DNA of 64,000 nucleotides from Clostridiales bacterium (GCA_022508245.1 JAFLVO010000002.1:62001-126000); one strand, 5' to 3'. Shown: positions 7,627-16,388, counted from the first letter of the stretch. Notes: generated from the sequence alone by a model not told the origin. A program made the numbers and translations.

Positions 7627-8967
7627 ATGTACGCTTATCACATTTACTCCCAGTTAAAAAAACAATCGAGGTTGAACAGAAGATTTCATGTTCCCGGGCA
7701 CAAGGCGCACGGAGATTTTAAATCGAAATTCACTATAGCCCCCCTCGATATTACCGAGCTTTCCTATTCGGATAACCTTTTCTGCCCCGACGGAATAATT
7801 GCCGACGCGCAGAGGGATATTGCCGAAATTCTCGGCGCCCGGAAGAGTTATATTCTGACGGACGGTTCCTCATCGGGCGTGCTATCTATGATTTACGCCG
7901 TTAAAGGGAGGGGCACGAAGATTATCGTGCCGAGAAACTGCCATCAGAGCGTGTGGAATGCGTGCAAAATTTTCAATCTTGAACCGGTTATAGTTCAGGG
8001 CGAAAATGTGGACGGACTTATGACGCCACCCCCGCCCGAGCTTATAAAAGAACTTATTGAAAACGATATAACCATAGGAGCGATGATTGTGACCTCTCCC
8101 GACTACTACGGCATGGTCGCTCCGCTCAAAGAATATTCTGAAATTTTAAAGAAAAACAAACGGCTTTTAATTGTGGACGGCGCACACGGCTCGCACCTTG
8201 CTTTTGAGCAAAACAGGCAGGGGTATGCCGGAGTTTACGCAGATATATGGGTGGACGGTGCGCACAAAAGCCTGCCCGTTTTAACGCAGGGCGCGGTTGT
8301 TTCGGTCAACAATAAAGAGCTGATTTCCGAACTCGAAGATGGGCTTAACATTTTCCGCACAACCTCGCCGAGCTATCCCATTATGGCGTCCGTGGAGTAC
8401 GGAATTAAATTTGTAAAAAACAACGAAAAGGTTTTAGCCGACGCAAAAGAGGCTGTAAAAGCTTTCCGCGAAAAGTGTGTTTTGCCCGTTTTACCTTCGG
8501 ACGATTGGACGAAAATAGTAGTAGATTTTTCCGCAAAGGGGATATGTGCGGACAAGGCGGCAAAGAGACTTGAAAAGAAGGGGATTTACGCCGAGCTGTC
8601 AAACGGAAGATATATAATTTTTTACGTGTCGGTTATGACGACAGCGGCTGAACTAAACAGCCTGAACTACGCAATTTCATCCATAGCTTCCAACAAAAAG
8701 CTGAAAGGAACGTATATTCAGCGCCCGTCAATTCCCCAAAACAACCGGACGTTCAGTTTTCAGTACGCGCTCAAAAGAAAGCGCGAGCTTATACCCTTAA
8801 AAAACGCGGCGGGCAGGATGTGCGCGGTAAATGCGGGAATAACCCCGCCCTGTATTCCTGTTGTGGTTGCGGGTGAAATGATAACAAAAGAAGTAATTGA
8901 GGTGCTGTCTGCGGCTGATGATACTTTCGGAATGGCAGACGGCAAAATATGGGTCGTAAAAAAATGA
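7627..8967 (+). CDS. Orn/Lys/Arg-type PLP decarboxylase (YaaO-like)
   Basis: A 446-residue fold-type I PLP enzyme of the Orn/Lys/Arg decarboxylase group. N-terminal FHVPGHKAHGD (20-30) is the family signature, SYILTDGSSSG (74-84) holds the phosphate-binding turn, and the PLP lysine is K214 in VDGAHKSLPVLTQGA. It is slightly shorter than B. subtilis YaaO (about 480 residues). The position immediately before tmk is the same as yaaO in Bacillus, which supports orthology. The actual amino-acid substrate cannot be read from sequence; arginine or lysine are candidates. It starts 15 bases after lysS with GGGGAG as ribosome binding site, and its stop overlaps the tmk start (ATGA), so this is one operon. 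Confidence 0.88.
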   Translation: MYAYHIYSQLKKQSRLNRRFHVPGHKAHGDFKSKFTIAPLDITELSYSDNLFCPDGIIADAQRDIAEILGARKSYILTDGSSSGVLSMIYAVKGRGTKIIVPRNCHQSVWNACKIFNLEPVIVQGENVDGLMTPPPPELIKELIENDITIGAMIVTSPDYYGMVAPLKEYSEILKKNKRLLIVDGAHGSHLAFEQNRQGYAGVYADIWVDGAHKSLPVLTQGAVVSVNNKELISELEDGLNIFRTTSPSYPIMASVEYGIKFVKNNEKVLADAKEAVKAFREKCVLPVLPSDDWTKIVVDFSAKGICADKAAKRLEKKGIYAELSNGRYIIFYVSVMTTAAELNSLNYAISSIASNKKLKGTYIQRPSIPQNNRTFSFQYALKRKRELIPLKNAAGRMCAVNAGITPPCIPVVVAGEMITKEVIEVLSAADDTFGMADGKIWVVKK

Positions 8968-9584
8968 GAGGCAAATTCGTTACCGTAGAGGGGTGTGAAG
9001 GCTCGGGCAAGAGCACACAGCTTAAACTGCTTGCGGAATATCTGACTTCAATCGGCACGGACTTTATTATGACGCGTGAACCGGGCGGAAGCGAGATTTC
9101 AGAGGACATACGCAGGATAATTTTAAACGGAAAATATATGCAGATGTGCGACGAGTGCGAAGCGCTTTTATACGCGGCGTCGAGAGTTCAGCACATAAAA
9201 GAAGTAATAGAGCCCGCACTTGAGAGCGGAAAGTTAGTAATCTGCGACAGATTTGTCGATTCTTCATTTGCCTATCAGGGACACGCAAGGGGACTCGGCG
9301 AGGAATATATTGCCCAAATAAACAATATTGCGCTTGAACAATATTCTCCGGACTTGACTCTCTTTCTCGATATATCTCCAACCGACGCTTTCAACAGAAA
9401 ACACGGCGCGGATCAGGGCGACAGAATAGAGAGAATGGGCATTGAATTCCACGAAAAGGTCTATGCGGGCTACAAGTCGCTTTTAGCAAAATACCCCCGG
9501 ATATGTGCCGTTCAATGCGATGGGAGCAAGTTTCAGACGGCTGAAAACATAAAGTGCATTTTAAAAGAGAAAAATATTATTTAA
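8964..9584 (+). CDS. tmk: Thymidylate kinase
   Basis: Phosphorylates dTMP to dTDP. The 206-residue product begins MRGKFVTVEGCEGSGKSTQ with the P-loop GCEGSGKST, followed by MTREPGGSEISEDIR (the DRX/REPGG dTMP-binding segment) and ICDRFVDSSFAYQGHARGLG (catalytic DR motif). I chose the ATG at 8964, which overlaps the previous stop in ATGA; the frame also offers an ATG at 8949, but coupling and the family start favour 8964. It is followed not by yaaQ and yaaR but by a dispersed-element copy and holB. Confidence 0.95.
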   Translation: MRGKFVTVEGCEGSGKSTQLKLLAEYLTSIGTDFIMTREPGGSEISEDIRRIILNGKYMQMCDECEALLYAASRVQHIKEVIEPALESGKLVICDRFVDSSFAYQGHARGLGEEYIAQINNIALEQYSPDLTLFLDISPTDAFNRKHGADQGDRIERMGIEFHEKVYAGYKSLLAKYPRICAVQCDGSKFQTAENIKCILKEKNII

Positions 9585-9610
9585 AACGCTGAAAACTACC
9601 GAAAAAAACA

Positions 9611-9643
9611 CAATTGCCCCCACAATATGCCTCAAATAACGCA
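9611..9643 (+). repeat. Dispersed element, copy 5 (forward) before holB
   Basis: CAATTGCCCCC, then ACAATATGC, then CTCAAATAACGCA. It sits in the 76-base gap between tmk and holB, 17 bases before the holB ATG. It interrupts what is otherwise a tightly packed operon. Confidence 0.7.
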
Positions 9644-9660
9644 TATTTTGCAAAATTAAA

Positions 9661-10569
9661 ATGGAAAAACTGATAAAGAGTACAACCGCATACAGAATAC
9701 TGTCGGGCGACAAGCAGGGAGGCAAGCTTTCCCATGCGTATATGCTGCACTTTGAAGATGCAAAAAACATGCGCGATACGTTAAAGCTCTTTGCCCTCGA
9801 GTTTTTCGGTGCGGAAAAGGATAGCACGCTTTGTCACAGAATTTTAAACGAAAGCTATCCCGATTTAAGGGTATACCCCGAAATCGGCAAGAAATTTATG
9901 GCGGACGGCGCGGCGGAAATTATTGAGGACAGCGCACTCCGCCCCGTAGAGGGAGATAAAAAGCTGTATATAATCTGCGGGTTCGACAGTGCATCCGCGC
10001 TCATACAGAACAAGCTTTTAAAGTCATTGGAGGAGCCTCTTGAAGGTATTCATTATCTTCTGGGTGTTACTTCGCTTGCGCCCGTGCTTGACACGGTAAA
10101 ATCACGCGTAAAGCTCTTGGAGATACCCCCCTTTTCCGAGAGGGAAATTTTTGAAGCGCTTGAAAGAAAGGGTCACAGCGAGCTCAATAGTGAGGCGGCA
10201 GCGAGCGCAAACGGATGTCTCGGTGCGGCGGAAAATATTGTTGAGGGCGGTTGGTATTCGGAAATTAGAGCCGCAGCCGAGAAAATTTGTTTTACAACAC
10301 AAGTTGGTGACGTGGGGCAAATTGCCGCAGAATTTGGAGATACTAAATATAAGACGGAGCTGCTCTCCGAAATGCAGAGACTGTATTTCACGGCTTTGAC
10401 GGAGGGTGGCAGGCTTGCGGGAGTCTTAAAAAAACCCGCGCTTATATTTGCGCTTGAAAAGCTGAACAGCGCAAACGCAGACGTCAGGTTCAACGCCTTT
10501 TTCCAGGGGCTGCTGTACGATTTTATGCTTGGCGTCATAGAGGAGAACGATAAATGGCAGAAATTATAG
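9661..10569 (+). CDS. holB: DNA polymerase III subunit delta'
   Basis: Clamp-loader subunit of the replicative polymerase. Its 302 residues start with a RuvB/AAA-like fold: LSHAYMLHFEDAKN near 22-35, and SALIQNKLLKSLEEPLEGIHYLLGVTS near 118-145. The latter carries the NxLLKxLEEP signature of delta' and gamma/tau proteins. As usual for delta', it lacks a good Walker A motif. Placement between tmk and ricT matches other Firmicutes. The ATG has no Shine-Dalgarno sequence; the dispersed element lies just upstream. The 3' end overlaps ricT by 16 bases. Confidence 0.92.
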   Translation: MEKLIKSTTAYRILSGDKQGGKLSHAYMLHFEDAKNMRDTLKLFALEFFGAEKDSTLCHRILNESYPDLRVYPEIGKKFMADGAAEIIEDSALRPVEGDKKLYIICGFDSASALIQNKLLKSLEEPLEGIHYLLGVTSLAPVLDTVKSRVKLLEIPPFSEREIFEALERKGHSELNSEAAASANGCLGAAENIVEGGWYSEIRAAAEKICFTTQVGDVGQIAAEFGDTKYKTELLSEMQRLYFTALTEGGRLAGVLKKPALIFALEKLNSANADVRFNAFFQGLLYDFMLGVIEENDKWQKL

Positions 10570-11420
10570 GAGTAACCTTTAAAGAGGGCGGCAAGGTCTA
10601 TTACTTCGCCCCCGGTAAGGGCAATTATAAACAGGGCAAGGGCGTAATTGTAGAGACCTCGCGCGGGGTGGAGTACGCAACAGTTGTTATTCCACGCTCG
10701 GAAGTGAGCGACGACAAGCTTGTACTTCCCTTAAAGCCCGTTATTCGCATTGCAAACGAAAGGGATGAGGCAACTCACCGCAAAAACATTGAAAAAAAGG
10801 ACGAGGCGATGGCTACCGTCCGCGAAAAAATAGAAAAGCACGGCTTGAATATGAAGCTCATCGACTGTGAATTTGCGTTTGACGGAGCAAAAGCCGTATT
10901 TTACTATTCCGCACCGCAGAGGGTGGACTTCCGCGAGCTCGTAAAGGAGCTTTCCTCCACTTTCCGCATGAGAATCGAGTTGAGGCAGGTGGGAATACGC
11001 GACGAAATCAAAATTCTCGGCGGGCTTGCCCCCTGCGGCAGGGAGTGCTGCTGTTCAAGCTGTATGCCCGATATTAAAAAGGTTTCCATAAAAATGGCAA
11101 AAAATCAGGGTCTTTCCTTGAACCCCGGAAAAATTTCGGGTCTTTGCGGCAGACTTATGTGCTGTCTTTCCTATGAAAACGACTACTACGCCGAAGCTTA
11201 TAAGCGCGTTCCCAAGATTGGCAGCGAAGTAACCTCGCCCGAAGGCAAGGGCACGGTTGTAAACGTTAATATGCTCAAAATGCTCGTGCGGGTCAGAATA
11301 GAGGACGCGGCAAAGGACAGTATCGTCTATAAAGATTTTCCCTTGACCGAGCTCAAATTCAAAAAACCCGCCCAGCCCGCCAAGGAAGAAGAGGACGAAG
11401 CGGAAACTGACGAGCAGTAA
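10554..11420 (+). CDS. ricT: PSP1-domain iron-sulfur protein RicT
   Basis: Member of the PSP1/YaaT family, which in Bacillus forms the RicA-RicF-RicT complex with Fe-S clusters and promotes RNase Y-dependent RNA maturation. The 288 residues include the PSP1 domain (about 40-150). A cysteine-rich segment PCGRECCCSSCMPD lies around 160-173, and ISGLCGRLMCCLSYEND around 193-209. These cysteines are the probable cluster ligands. A Glu/Asp-rich tail (EEEDEAETDEQ) ends the protein. It starts inside holB and is probably translationally coupled. No ricA or ricF is seen in this window. Confidence 0.92.
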   Translation: MAEIIGVTFKEGGKVYYFAPGKGNYKQGKGVIVETSRGVEYATVVIPRSEVSDDKLVLPLKPVIRIANERDEATHRKNIEKKDEAMATVREKIEKHGLNMKLIDCEFAFDGAKAVFYYSAPQRVDFRELVKELSSTFRMRIELRQVGIRDEIKILGGLAPCGRECCCSSCMPDIKKVSIKMAKNQGLSLNPGKISGLCGRLMCCLSYENDYYAEAYKRVPKIGSEVTSPEGKGTVVNVNMLKMLVRVRIEDAAKDSIVYKDFPLTELKFKKPAQPAKEEEDEAETDEQ

Positions 11421-11466
11421 TTAAAGACTTACAATGCGGCTAATTTAAAAATTTTAATTCAACCAC

Positions 11467-11495
11467 TTTACAGAACGGTAAAGCTGTGATATAAT
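11467..11495 (+). promoter_or_regulatory. Ferredoxin promoter
   Basis: TTTACA (11467-11472), 17-base spacer, TATAAT (11490-11495). The leader carries GCGCC and GGCGC arms around 11506-11537 that could pair. Confidence 0.75.
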
Positions 11496-11563
11496 ATATC
11501 AACAAGCGCCATAGGGTTGAATGCCCGTTGCGGCGCAGTACGTATTAAAAATGGAGGAAGATT

Positions 11564-11734
11564 ATGGCACACAAAATTTCTGACGAGTGCGTAAGCTGCG
11601 GCGCATGCGCAGGCACTTGCCCCGTTGAAGCAATTTCCGAAGGTCCCGACAAGTACGTTGTTGATCCCGACGTTTGCATTGACTGCGGCGCTTGCGAGGA
11701 TGCTTGCCCTACGGGTGCAATTCACGCTGACTAA
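11564..11734 (+). CDS. 2[4Fe-4S] ferredoxin
   Basis: A 56-residue clostridial-type ferredoxin, read directly from the sequence: MAHKISDECVSCGACAG and so on to GAIHAD. Two classic cluster motifs are present, C9-x2-C12-x2-C15-x3-C19-P and C38-x2-C41-x2-C44-x3-C48-P, each giving three ligands to one cluster and one to the other. It is a soluble low-potential electron carrier, the expected partner of the [FeFe] hydrogenase at 46.8-51 kb and of pyruvate:ferredoxin oxidoreductase. GGAGG lies 8 bases before the ATG. It has its own promoter and terminator and sits where B. subtilis has yabA, inside the ricT-trmN-rsmI order. Confidence 0.97.
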   Translation: MAHKISDECVSCGACAGTCPVEAISEGPDKYVVDPDVCIDCGACEDACPTGAIHAD

Positions 11735-11748
11735 TCAAAAAGGCGAGA

Positions 11749-11773
11749 AAGCGGAGGGGAACTCCGCTTTTTT
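11749..11773 (+). terminator. Ferredoxin terminator
   Basis: AAGCGGAG / CTCCGCTT stem around GGGAA, followed by six T residues. Confidence 0.85.
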
Positions 11774-11849
11774 GCTATAACCGGATAATTTCACGCTTTC
11801 GGATTTGGAATTATTCGTTTTACTTAGTAAAATCAGGCTAAGGTGTGTT

Positions 11850-12524
11850 TTGGTTGAGATTAAAGAGGGCGAGGTTTTAGAAGAGTTTTACCTCGATAAA
11901 AAGATAATACAAAACGTGAATTTGTACCGTTTCACTTCAGACAGCATTTTGCTGTCCAGATTTGCGCGTGCAAAATACGGCGACAACGTTGCCGATTTCT
12001 GCTCGGGAAGCGGGGTGGTCGGATTTCATTTTTTGTGTCTGCATCCCGAAATAAGCAGTCTGACACTTTTTGAAATGCAAAAAGAGCTTGCCGATATGTC
12101 AAGACGCACGGCGCAGCTCAACTCGTTTAACTGTGAAATATTCTGCACACGGTTGCAGGATATAGGAAGCGAGTTCAACGACAGATTTTCGCTCGTTTTG
12201 TGCAATCCTCCGTACGAACGTGGCGGGTTTGAAAACGCTGTCTATGAAAAGGCGGTATGCAGAAAGGAAATAACTCTTACCCTCCCCGAAATAATAGACG
12301 TCGCCTTTTATAAACTCAAATTCGGCGGAAGGGTGGCGCTTTTGAACCGTGCGGACAGAGCGGCGGAACTCATATTTCTCTTGAAAAAGAGAGGACTTGA
12401 GCCCAAGCGTATTCAATTTGTAAGCGGCGCCGAGGGGGACAAACCCTATATAATAATGGTCGAGGCGGTCAAGGGCGGCAAAGAGGGAGTGGAAGTGCTC
12501 CCCACGCTCGTCAACGGGAGGTAA
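11850..12524 (+). CDS. tRNA1(Val) adenine-N6 methyltransferase family (YabB/TrmN6-like)
   Basis: SAM-dependent methyltransferase with the N6-adenine signature NPPY in LVLCNPPYERGG and a Rossmann SAM-binding motif VADFCSGSGVVGF. It belongs to the TrmN6/YabB family that modifies A37 of tRNA-Val. The N-terminal segment YRFTSDSILLSRFARA corresponds to the family's FrFsxDaxLLaxF block. I favour the TTG at 11850 because AAGG lies about 8 bases upstream and the family begins there; the frame extends to a TTG at 11805. It starts after the ferredoxin terminator and ends one base before rsmI, as in Bacillus. Confidence 0.87.
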   Translation: MVEIKEGEVLEEFYLDKKIIQNVNLYRFTSDSILLSRFARAKYGDNVADFCSGSGVVGFHFLCLHPEISSLTLFEMQKELADMSRRTAQLNSFNCEIFCTRLQDIGSEFNDRFSLVLCNPPYERGGFENAVYEKAVCRKEITLTLPEIIDVAFYKLKFGGRVALLNRADRAAELIFLLKKRGLEPKRIQFVSGAEGDKPYIIMVEAVKGGKEGVEVLPTLVNGR

Positions 12525-12525
12525 A

Positions 12526-13329
12526 ATGGTCTACTTTGTGGCAACACCCATAGGTAATTTAAAGGATATCACTCTGCGCGCGCTCGAGGTTCTGCGCTCT
12601 GTAGACGTAATCTACTGCGAGGATACCCGACACTCAATGGTTCTGCTCAATGCATACGATATAAAAAAGCCCTTAAAGGCATGCCATAAATTCAATGAAA
12701 AAGAGGCGGCAGAAAAAATAATTGATGACGCCGCTCAAGGGAGAGCGGTTGCCGTAATTTCGGATGCGGGGATGCCCGTAATTTCCGATCCCGGCAACAT
12801 AGTATGCGGGGAACTCAAAAAAGCGGGCGTGGAATACACGGTTATCCCCGGTGCGAACGCCGCGCTCTCCGCACTCATTTTATCGGGGCTGCCGTGCGAT
12901 AAATTTACCTTTTTAGGCTTCCTTCCCGACAAAGCAGGAGCACGAAAAGAGCTATTAAACAAGTTCAAAGCAGTTCAGTCAACCCTCGTCTTTCACGTCG
13001 CTCCGCAGGACATTGCCCCCCACATATGCTCGATCTACGAGGTTTTCGGCAACCGAAAAGCTTGCGCTGTAAGGGAGATAACCAAGCTGCACGAGGAGGC
13101 AATTCCCTTTATGCTTGCAGACGGATTTGAAGGGGAAAACAGAGGGGAGTTCGTGCTCGTTGTCGAGGGCGCGAAAGAGGAGGAAAACCCCCTGTGCAAA
13201 TTGAGCGAAAAAGAGCATATACTCCACTATATGTCGGGGGGAATGAGCAAAAAGGACGCCGTAAAGCAGGCGGCAAAGGACAGGGGCGTTCCCAAGAGCG
13301 AGCTGTACGGCTACTCGATTGATTTGTAA
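12526..13329 (+). CDS. rsmI: 16S rRNA 2'-O-methyltransferase RsmI
   Basis: Methylates the ribose of C1402 of 16S rRNA. The 267-residue protein begins MVYFVATPIGNLKDITLRALEVL, the family signature (VxTPIGNLxDixxRA). It then has CEDTRHS near 31-37 and AVISDAGMPVISDPG near 76-90. The usual FYESPHR motif is replaced by FHVAPQD, a variant I believe occurs in some Clostridia. Strong GGGAGG ribosome binding site. A stretch at 13012-13039 resembles the dispersed element but codes for DIAPHICSIYE without disturbing length. Confidence 0.95.
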   Translation: MVYFVATPIGNLKDITLRALEVLRSVDVIYCEDTRHSMVLLNAYDIKKPLKACHKFNEKEAAEKIIDDAAQGRAVAVISDAGMPVISDPGNIVCGELKKAGVEYTVIPGANAALSALILSGLPCDKFTFLGFLPDKAGARKELLNKFKAVQSTLVFHVAPQDIAPHICSIYEVFGNRKACAVREITKLHEEAIPFMLADGFEGENRGEFVLVVEGAKEEENPLCKLSEKEHILHYMSGGMSKKDAVKQAAKDRGVPKSELYGYSIDL

Positions 13330-13351
13330 GCAAACTCATGAGGAAATATAT

Positions 13352-14371
13352 ATGAAAAAGAAAGATAAAAAGACTGATGAATTTCCCGTCGAAAAAATGA
13401 CGATATACGAGTACGAAGAAAAGTACGTCAAGCGCGAAAACACCAAGGGAGCAACCTTTCTCCTTCGCGCGTTTTCAGTGTTTATAGGCTTGTTCTTCGT
13501 GTGGTGTCTGTTTTCAATCTCCAAAGAGATTTGGGAAATCAACGAATACGCAGGCTACGGTGCGGCGGGAGTTTCGGTAATTATTTTTATAGTGTTTTAC
13601 ATAGTGCCCGTTGTCAAAGTTTTGAAATCCGACTATTTCGTGACAAACGTAAACTATAAGACGGCGGCAAAGGCAAAGCGCAAGAACAAAGCTTTAAGGC
13701 GTCAGATTGCCGAAAAAATCGTGGATGTCTGCGACAACGTAGCAGGAGTCGGCTGGTACGACGATAAGATAGTAGCGCAACTAAAGAAAGGAGTAAGGAC
13801 TAAGGACGATAAAATTATTAAGGAACAGCTTACAAACCTTTATACGGGCTCGGTAAAGGCAAGCGCAAAAGAGATTATATTTAAATGTTCTTTAAAATCG
13901 GCGGCTTACTCCGCCCTTTCGCAGAGCAACAAGACGGACGCAATGCTCGTTGCGGTGGTCAATTTGCAAATGATAAAGGACATTGTGTTTTTGTACGGCT
14001 TCCGTCCGTCGGACGCCAAACTCGTTAAAATTTTCGGCGCGGTACTTCGCAACTCGTTCGTTGCCTACGGGCTCGGCGGTATGAAAATAGGCAATGGAAT
14101 CGCTCGCACTATGGGTGACGCCGTCAGGGGTATTCCCATTCTCGGTACAGCAATTTCCGTGCTTGTGGACAGCTCGGTGCAGGGCTTGACGAACGGAACG
14201 CTCACTGCGGTTATCGGCTTTCAGACCATTAAATATCTGAATACGGAATACAAGCTGCAAAACATTCTGGACGGCGTTGAAGTCCTCGGAACGGAGCAGG
14301 AGTTTTCGGAAACGTGTGAAGAGCTCGAAAAGGAGCTTAAAAAGAACAAAAAACTCGCCAAAACGGGTTGA
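13352..14371 (+). CDS. DUF697-like membrane protein
   Basis: A 339-residue protein with two membrane helices near residues 34-56 and 64-86, then a cytosolic alpha-helical region. The C-terminal half (NLQMIKDIVFLYGFRPSD, GDAVRGIPILGTAISVLVDS, TAVIGFQTIKYL) has the DUF697/YcjF-type pattern of helices around an xxP[IL]xG turn. The function of such proteins is not established; some are fused to Era-like GTPases, but no GTPase domain is present here. The ATG at 13352 has GAGGAAA upstream; the frame reaches back into rsmI but the earlier start lacks support. Probably co-transcribed with rsmI (22-base gap). Confidence 0.7.
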   Translation: MKKKDKKTDEFPVEKMTIYEYEEKYVKRENTKGATFLLRAFSVFIGLFFVWCLFSISKEIWEINEYAGYGAAGVSVIIFIVFYIVPVVKVLKSDYFVTNVNYKTAAKAKRKNKALRRQIAEKIVDVCDNVAGVGWYDDKIVAQLKKGVRTKDDKIIKEQLTNLYTGSVKASAKEIIFKCSLKSAAYSALSQSNKTDAMLVAVVNLQMIKDIVFLYGFRPSDAKLVKIFGAVLRNSFVAYGLGGMKIGNGIARTMGDAVRGIPILGTAISVLVDSSVQGLTNGTLTAVIGFQTIKYLNTEYKLQNILDGVEVLGTEQEFSETCEELEKELKKNKKLAKTG

Positions 14372-14388
14372 TATAATAAAGTTGATGA

Positions 14389-14422
14389 AAAGCGCGTTGC
14401 GACAACATTCGCAACGCGCTTT
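14389..14422 (+). terminator. Terminator of the ricT-region operon
   Basis: Fourteen-bp stem AAAGCGCGTTGCGA / TCGCAACGCGCTTT with loop CAACAT. The T tract after it is short. Confidence 0.75.
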
Positions 14423-14477
14423 GCTTAATTTTCCACGTATTCGATTATATCGCTCACAATAAAATAAAGCCGGATTA

Positions 14478-14506
14478 TTGACAATAGTCATAAATCAGAC
14501 TATAAT
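14478..14506 (+). promoter_or_regulatory. Promoter of the 14535 gene
   Basis: TTGACA (14478-14483), 17-base spacer, TATAAT (14501-14506). Confidence 0.85.
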
Positions 14507-14534
14507 TTTAATATATCACGAAGGGAGGAAGGAC

Positions 14535-14900
14535 ATGAATAAGTTCACGTTAATTTTGGGGGAGACAAGTGCCTATTTGCCGGGCGGCAAATGGACGGAG
14601 TATGAAGCGGAGGTATCCGACGGGAAAATGATTTGCACGCCCAAAAAAGACGCCGAAAAAAGCTATGAAATCAGTCTTTCGGAATTTCAAACGGCAGAAT
14701 TCGGCATAGGCAGCGGAAATCTTTGGTTACAGTGCAAGCTGACAAGGGGATGTTTGGTTTTCTGTTCTCCGAGAAAGAGTTGGAAATCAGAAGAAGCCAC
14801 GAAATTGATTGACGCTATAAACAGCGTATGTCCGATAAAGGATATGAAGGCGTATAAACAATACACCGGACCGTTTTTCTTTATTCACATGTTTAAATAA
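14535..14900 (+). CDS. Small uncharacterised cytosolic protein
   Basis: A 121-residue protein beginning MNKFTLILGETSAYLPGGKW. It has no signal sequence or membrane segment. The pattern of short beta strands (WTEYEAEVSDGKMICTP, YEISLSEFQTAEFGIG, NLWLQCKLTRGCLVFCSP) followed by a helix (SEEATKLIDAINSV) is like a small PH-type or bacterial PH-like domain, but this is only shape recognition. The strong consensus promoter and GGAGGAAGG ribosome binding site suggest it is well expressed. It stands alone and is convergent with mnmA. I cannot assign a function. Confidence 0.75.
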   Translation: MNKFTLILGETSAYLPGGKWTEYEAEVSDGKMICTPKKDAEKSYEISLSEFQTAEFGIGSGNLWLQCKLTRGCLVFCSPRKSWKSEEATKLIDAINSVCPIKDMKAYKQYTGPFFFIHMFK

Positions 14901-14915
14901 GATTGCAATAAAATT

Positions 14916-14943
14916 AAGCCCGACGGCAACAGCCGTCGGGCTT
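14916..14943. terminator. Bidirectional terminator between the 14535 gene and mnmA
   Basis: Twelve-bp stem AAGCCCGACGGC / GCCGTCGGGCTT with loop AACA, flanked by TTAA on both sides. Confidence 0.85.
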
Positions 14944-14949
14944 TAATTA

Positions 14950-16026
14950 TCAATATATAACCTTGTCTATAACGCCGCCGCCGAGGCAAGCGGTTTCGTC
15001 GTAGAATACCGCGTATTGCCCTTCGGTTACGGCGCGCTGAGGCTCGGAAAATTCAACTCTTGCCCCGCCGTCCGTTAAGTAAAGTTTCACGGGCTGTTCG
15101 GGTTGTCTGTATCTGAATTTTGCGGTGCAATTTAGCGTTAATTGAGGCATATATCCTATCCAATTTATGTTGGACACCTCGCATGCCTTGGAATATAGAG
15201 GGCTTTCGTCGCCGTGTGAAACATATAAAATGTTGTTCTGTAAATCTTTTTTCACGACGAACCATCTGCCTTCTTCGCCGCGTACGCCACCTAAATCAAG
15301 CCCTTTGCGCTGACCTATTGTGTAGTACATAAGACCTATATGTTCGCCGACTATTTTGTTATCGAGCGTTCTTATCTCGCCCGACTGCGCGGGGAGATAA
15401 TTTTGCAAAAATTTACGGAAGTTTCGCTCGCCGATAAAGCAGATGCCCGTGGAGTCCTTTTTGCCCGCCGTGGCAAGATTGTTCTCGAGCGCAATTTTTC
15501 TGACTTCCGACTTGTCGAGGACGGCAAGCGGGAATATTACGTTTTTAAGCTGTTCCTCGCGCACCTGATTTAAAAAATAGGTCTGATCCTTGCCGCTATC
15601 TTTTGCTTTTAAAAGTCGGGTTGTTCCGTCTTTATGTTCAATACCGCAGTAGTGACCCGTAGCAATATAGTCCGCGCCCATGCTCATGGCGTACTCGCGG
15701 AAGGGCCCGAACTTTATCTCGCGGTTGCACAAAACGTCGGGATTGGGAGTTCTGCCCGCTTTGTATTCCGAAAGGAAGTAAGAAAAAACCCGCTCGCGGT
15801 ACTGCTCGGCAAAGTTTACCGAGTAGTAGGGGATATCCAGTGCGGCACAAACTCTTCTGACGTCGGCATAGTCGCCGTCAGCCGTGCACGCACCGTCCGT
15901 ATCGTCCTCTTCCCAGTTCATCATAAAAAGACCTATTACGTTGTAACCCTGCCGTTTAAGAAGATATGCTGCGACCGAAGAATCTACTCCTCCGCTCATA
16001 CCCACGACAACCGTTTTCTGCGACAT
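14950..16026 (-). CDS. mnmA: tRNA-specific 2-thiouridylase MnmA
   Basis: Thiolates U34 of tRNAs for Lys, Glu and Gln. The 358 residues start [23 protein letters not shown] with the PP-loop SGGVDSS. The catalytic cysteines lie in [13 protein letters not shown] and [16 protein letters not shown]. Length and order are standard. AGAGGA precedes the ATG. A segment at 15135-15166 (codons for [12 protein letters not shown]) resembles the dispersed element in its flanks but not its C-tract. It is convergent with the 14535 gene; the sulfur donor desulfurase is not in the window. Confidence 0.96.
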   Translation of the reverse strand: MSQKTVVVGMSGGVDSSVAAYLLKRQGYNVIGLFMMNWEEDDTDGACTADGDYADVRRVCAALDIPYYSVNFAEQYRERVFSYFLSEYKAGRTPNPDVLCNREIKFGPFREYAMSMGADYIATGHYCGIEHKDGTTRLLKAKDSGKDQTYFLNQVREEQLKNVIFPLAVLDKSEVRKIALENNLATAGKKDSTGICFIGERNFRKFLQNYLPAQSGEIRTLDNKIVGEHIGLMYYTIGQRKGLDLGGVRGEEGRWFVVKKDLQNNILYVSHGDESPLYSKACEVSNINWIGYMPQLTLNCTAKFRYRQPEQPVKLYLTDGGARVEFSEPQRAVTEGQYAVFYDETACLGGGVIDKVIY

Positions 16027-16077
16027 TTTTTCCTCTTTTTAAGAAATTAAAATAATTATATCACGGTTAAATACTAT

Positions 16078-16105
16078 TTGCAAATATTTTGAATTATGGT
16101 ATAAT
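16078..16105 (+). promoter_or_regulatory. tRNA-Arg promoter
   Basis: TTGCAA (16078-16083), 16-base spacer, TATAAT (16100-16105), 20 bases before the mature tRNA. Confidence 0.8.
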
Positions 16106-16125
16106 GATAGCGCTTAATTAAAGTT

Positions 16126-16201
16126 GTACCCGTAGTCTAACCGGATAAAACAATGGCCTCCGACGCCATAGTTGTGGGTTCGAGCCCCGCCGGGTGCACC
16201 A
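16126..16201 (+). tRNA. tRNA-Arg (anticodon CCG), CCA encoded
   Basis: A 76-nt cloverleaf. Acceptor stem GTACCCG / CGGGTGC (one G-U pair), anticodon stem ATGGC / GCCAT around loop CTCCGAC giving anticodon CCG (codon CGG), T arm GTGGG-TTCGAGC-CCCGC, discriminator A and encoded CCA at 16199-16201. The D arm is weak (GTCT / AAAC) but of normal size. The open frame that reads through this tRNA is a shadow and is not annotated. Confidence 0.95.
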
Positions 16202-16238
16202 AAAGGGGGCGCGCCACGTTTGTGGCGCGCCCCCTTTT
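16201..16238 (+). terminator. tRNA terminator with 17-bp stem
   Basis: AAAAGGGGGCGCGCCAC pairs perfectly with GTGGCGCGCCCCCTTTT around GTTT. The stem begins within the CCA end, so termination occurs directly after the tRNA. Confidence 0.88.
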
Positions 16239-16358
16239 GGTAAACTCGGTAACGGCACAAACACTTAGTTCGCGCGAGGAAACGAAGATGCCGCTGCCTT
16301 GCGCTTTAGCGCAAAGCCCCGCAAAGGTCTGCTCAAAATCAACTGTTGTGCGAAAGGT

Positions 16359-16388
16359 CAAACGCAAGAAAAAGACGGTCAGATTAAC
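16359..16388 (+). repeat. ~30-bp imperfect direct repeat, left copy
   Basis: Matches 18648-18678 with about 25 of 31 aligned positions, including the identical 13-mer CGGTCAGATTAAC. The two copies bracket the lipoprotein gene 16493-18475. The rest of 16241-16440 holds no gene I can support. Confidence 0.45.
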
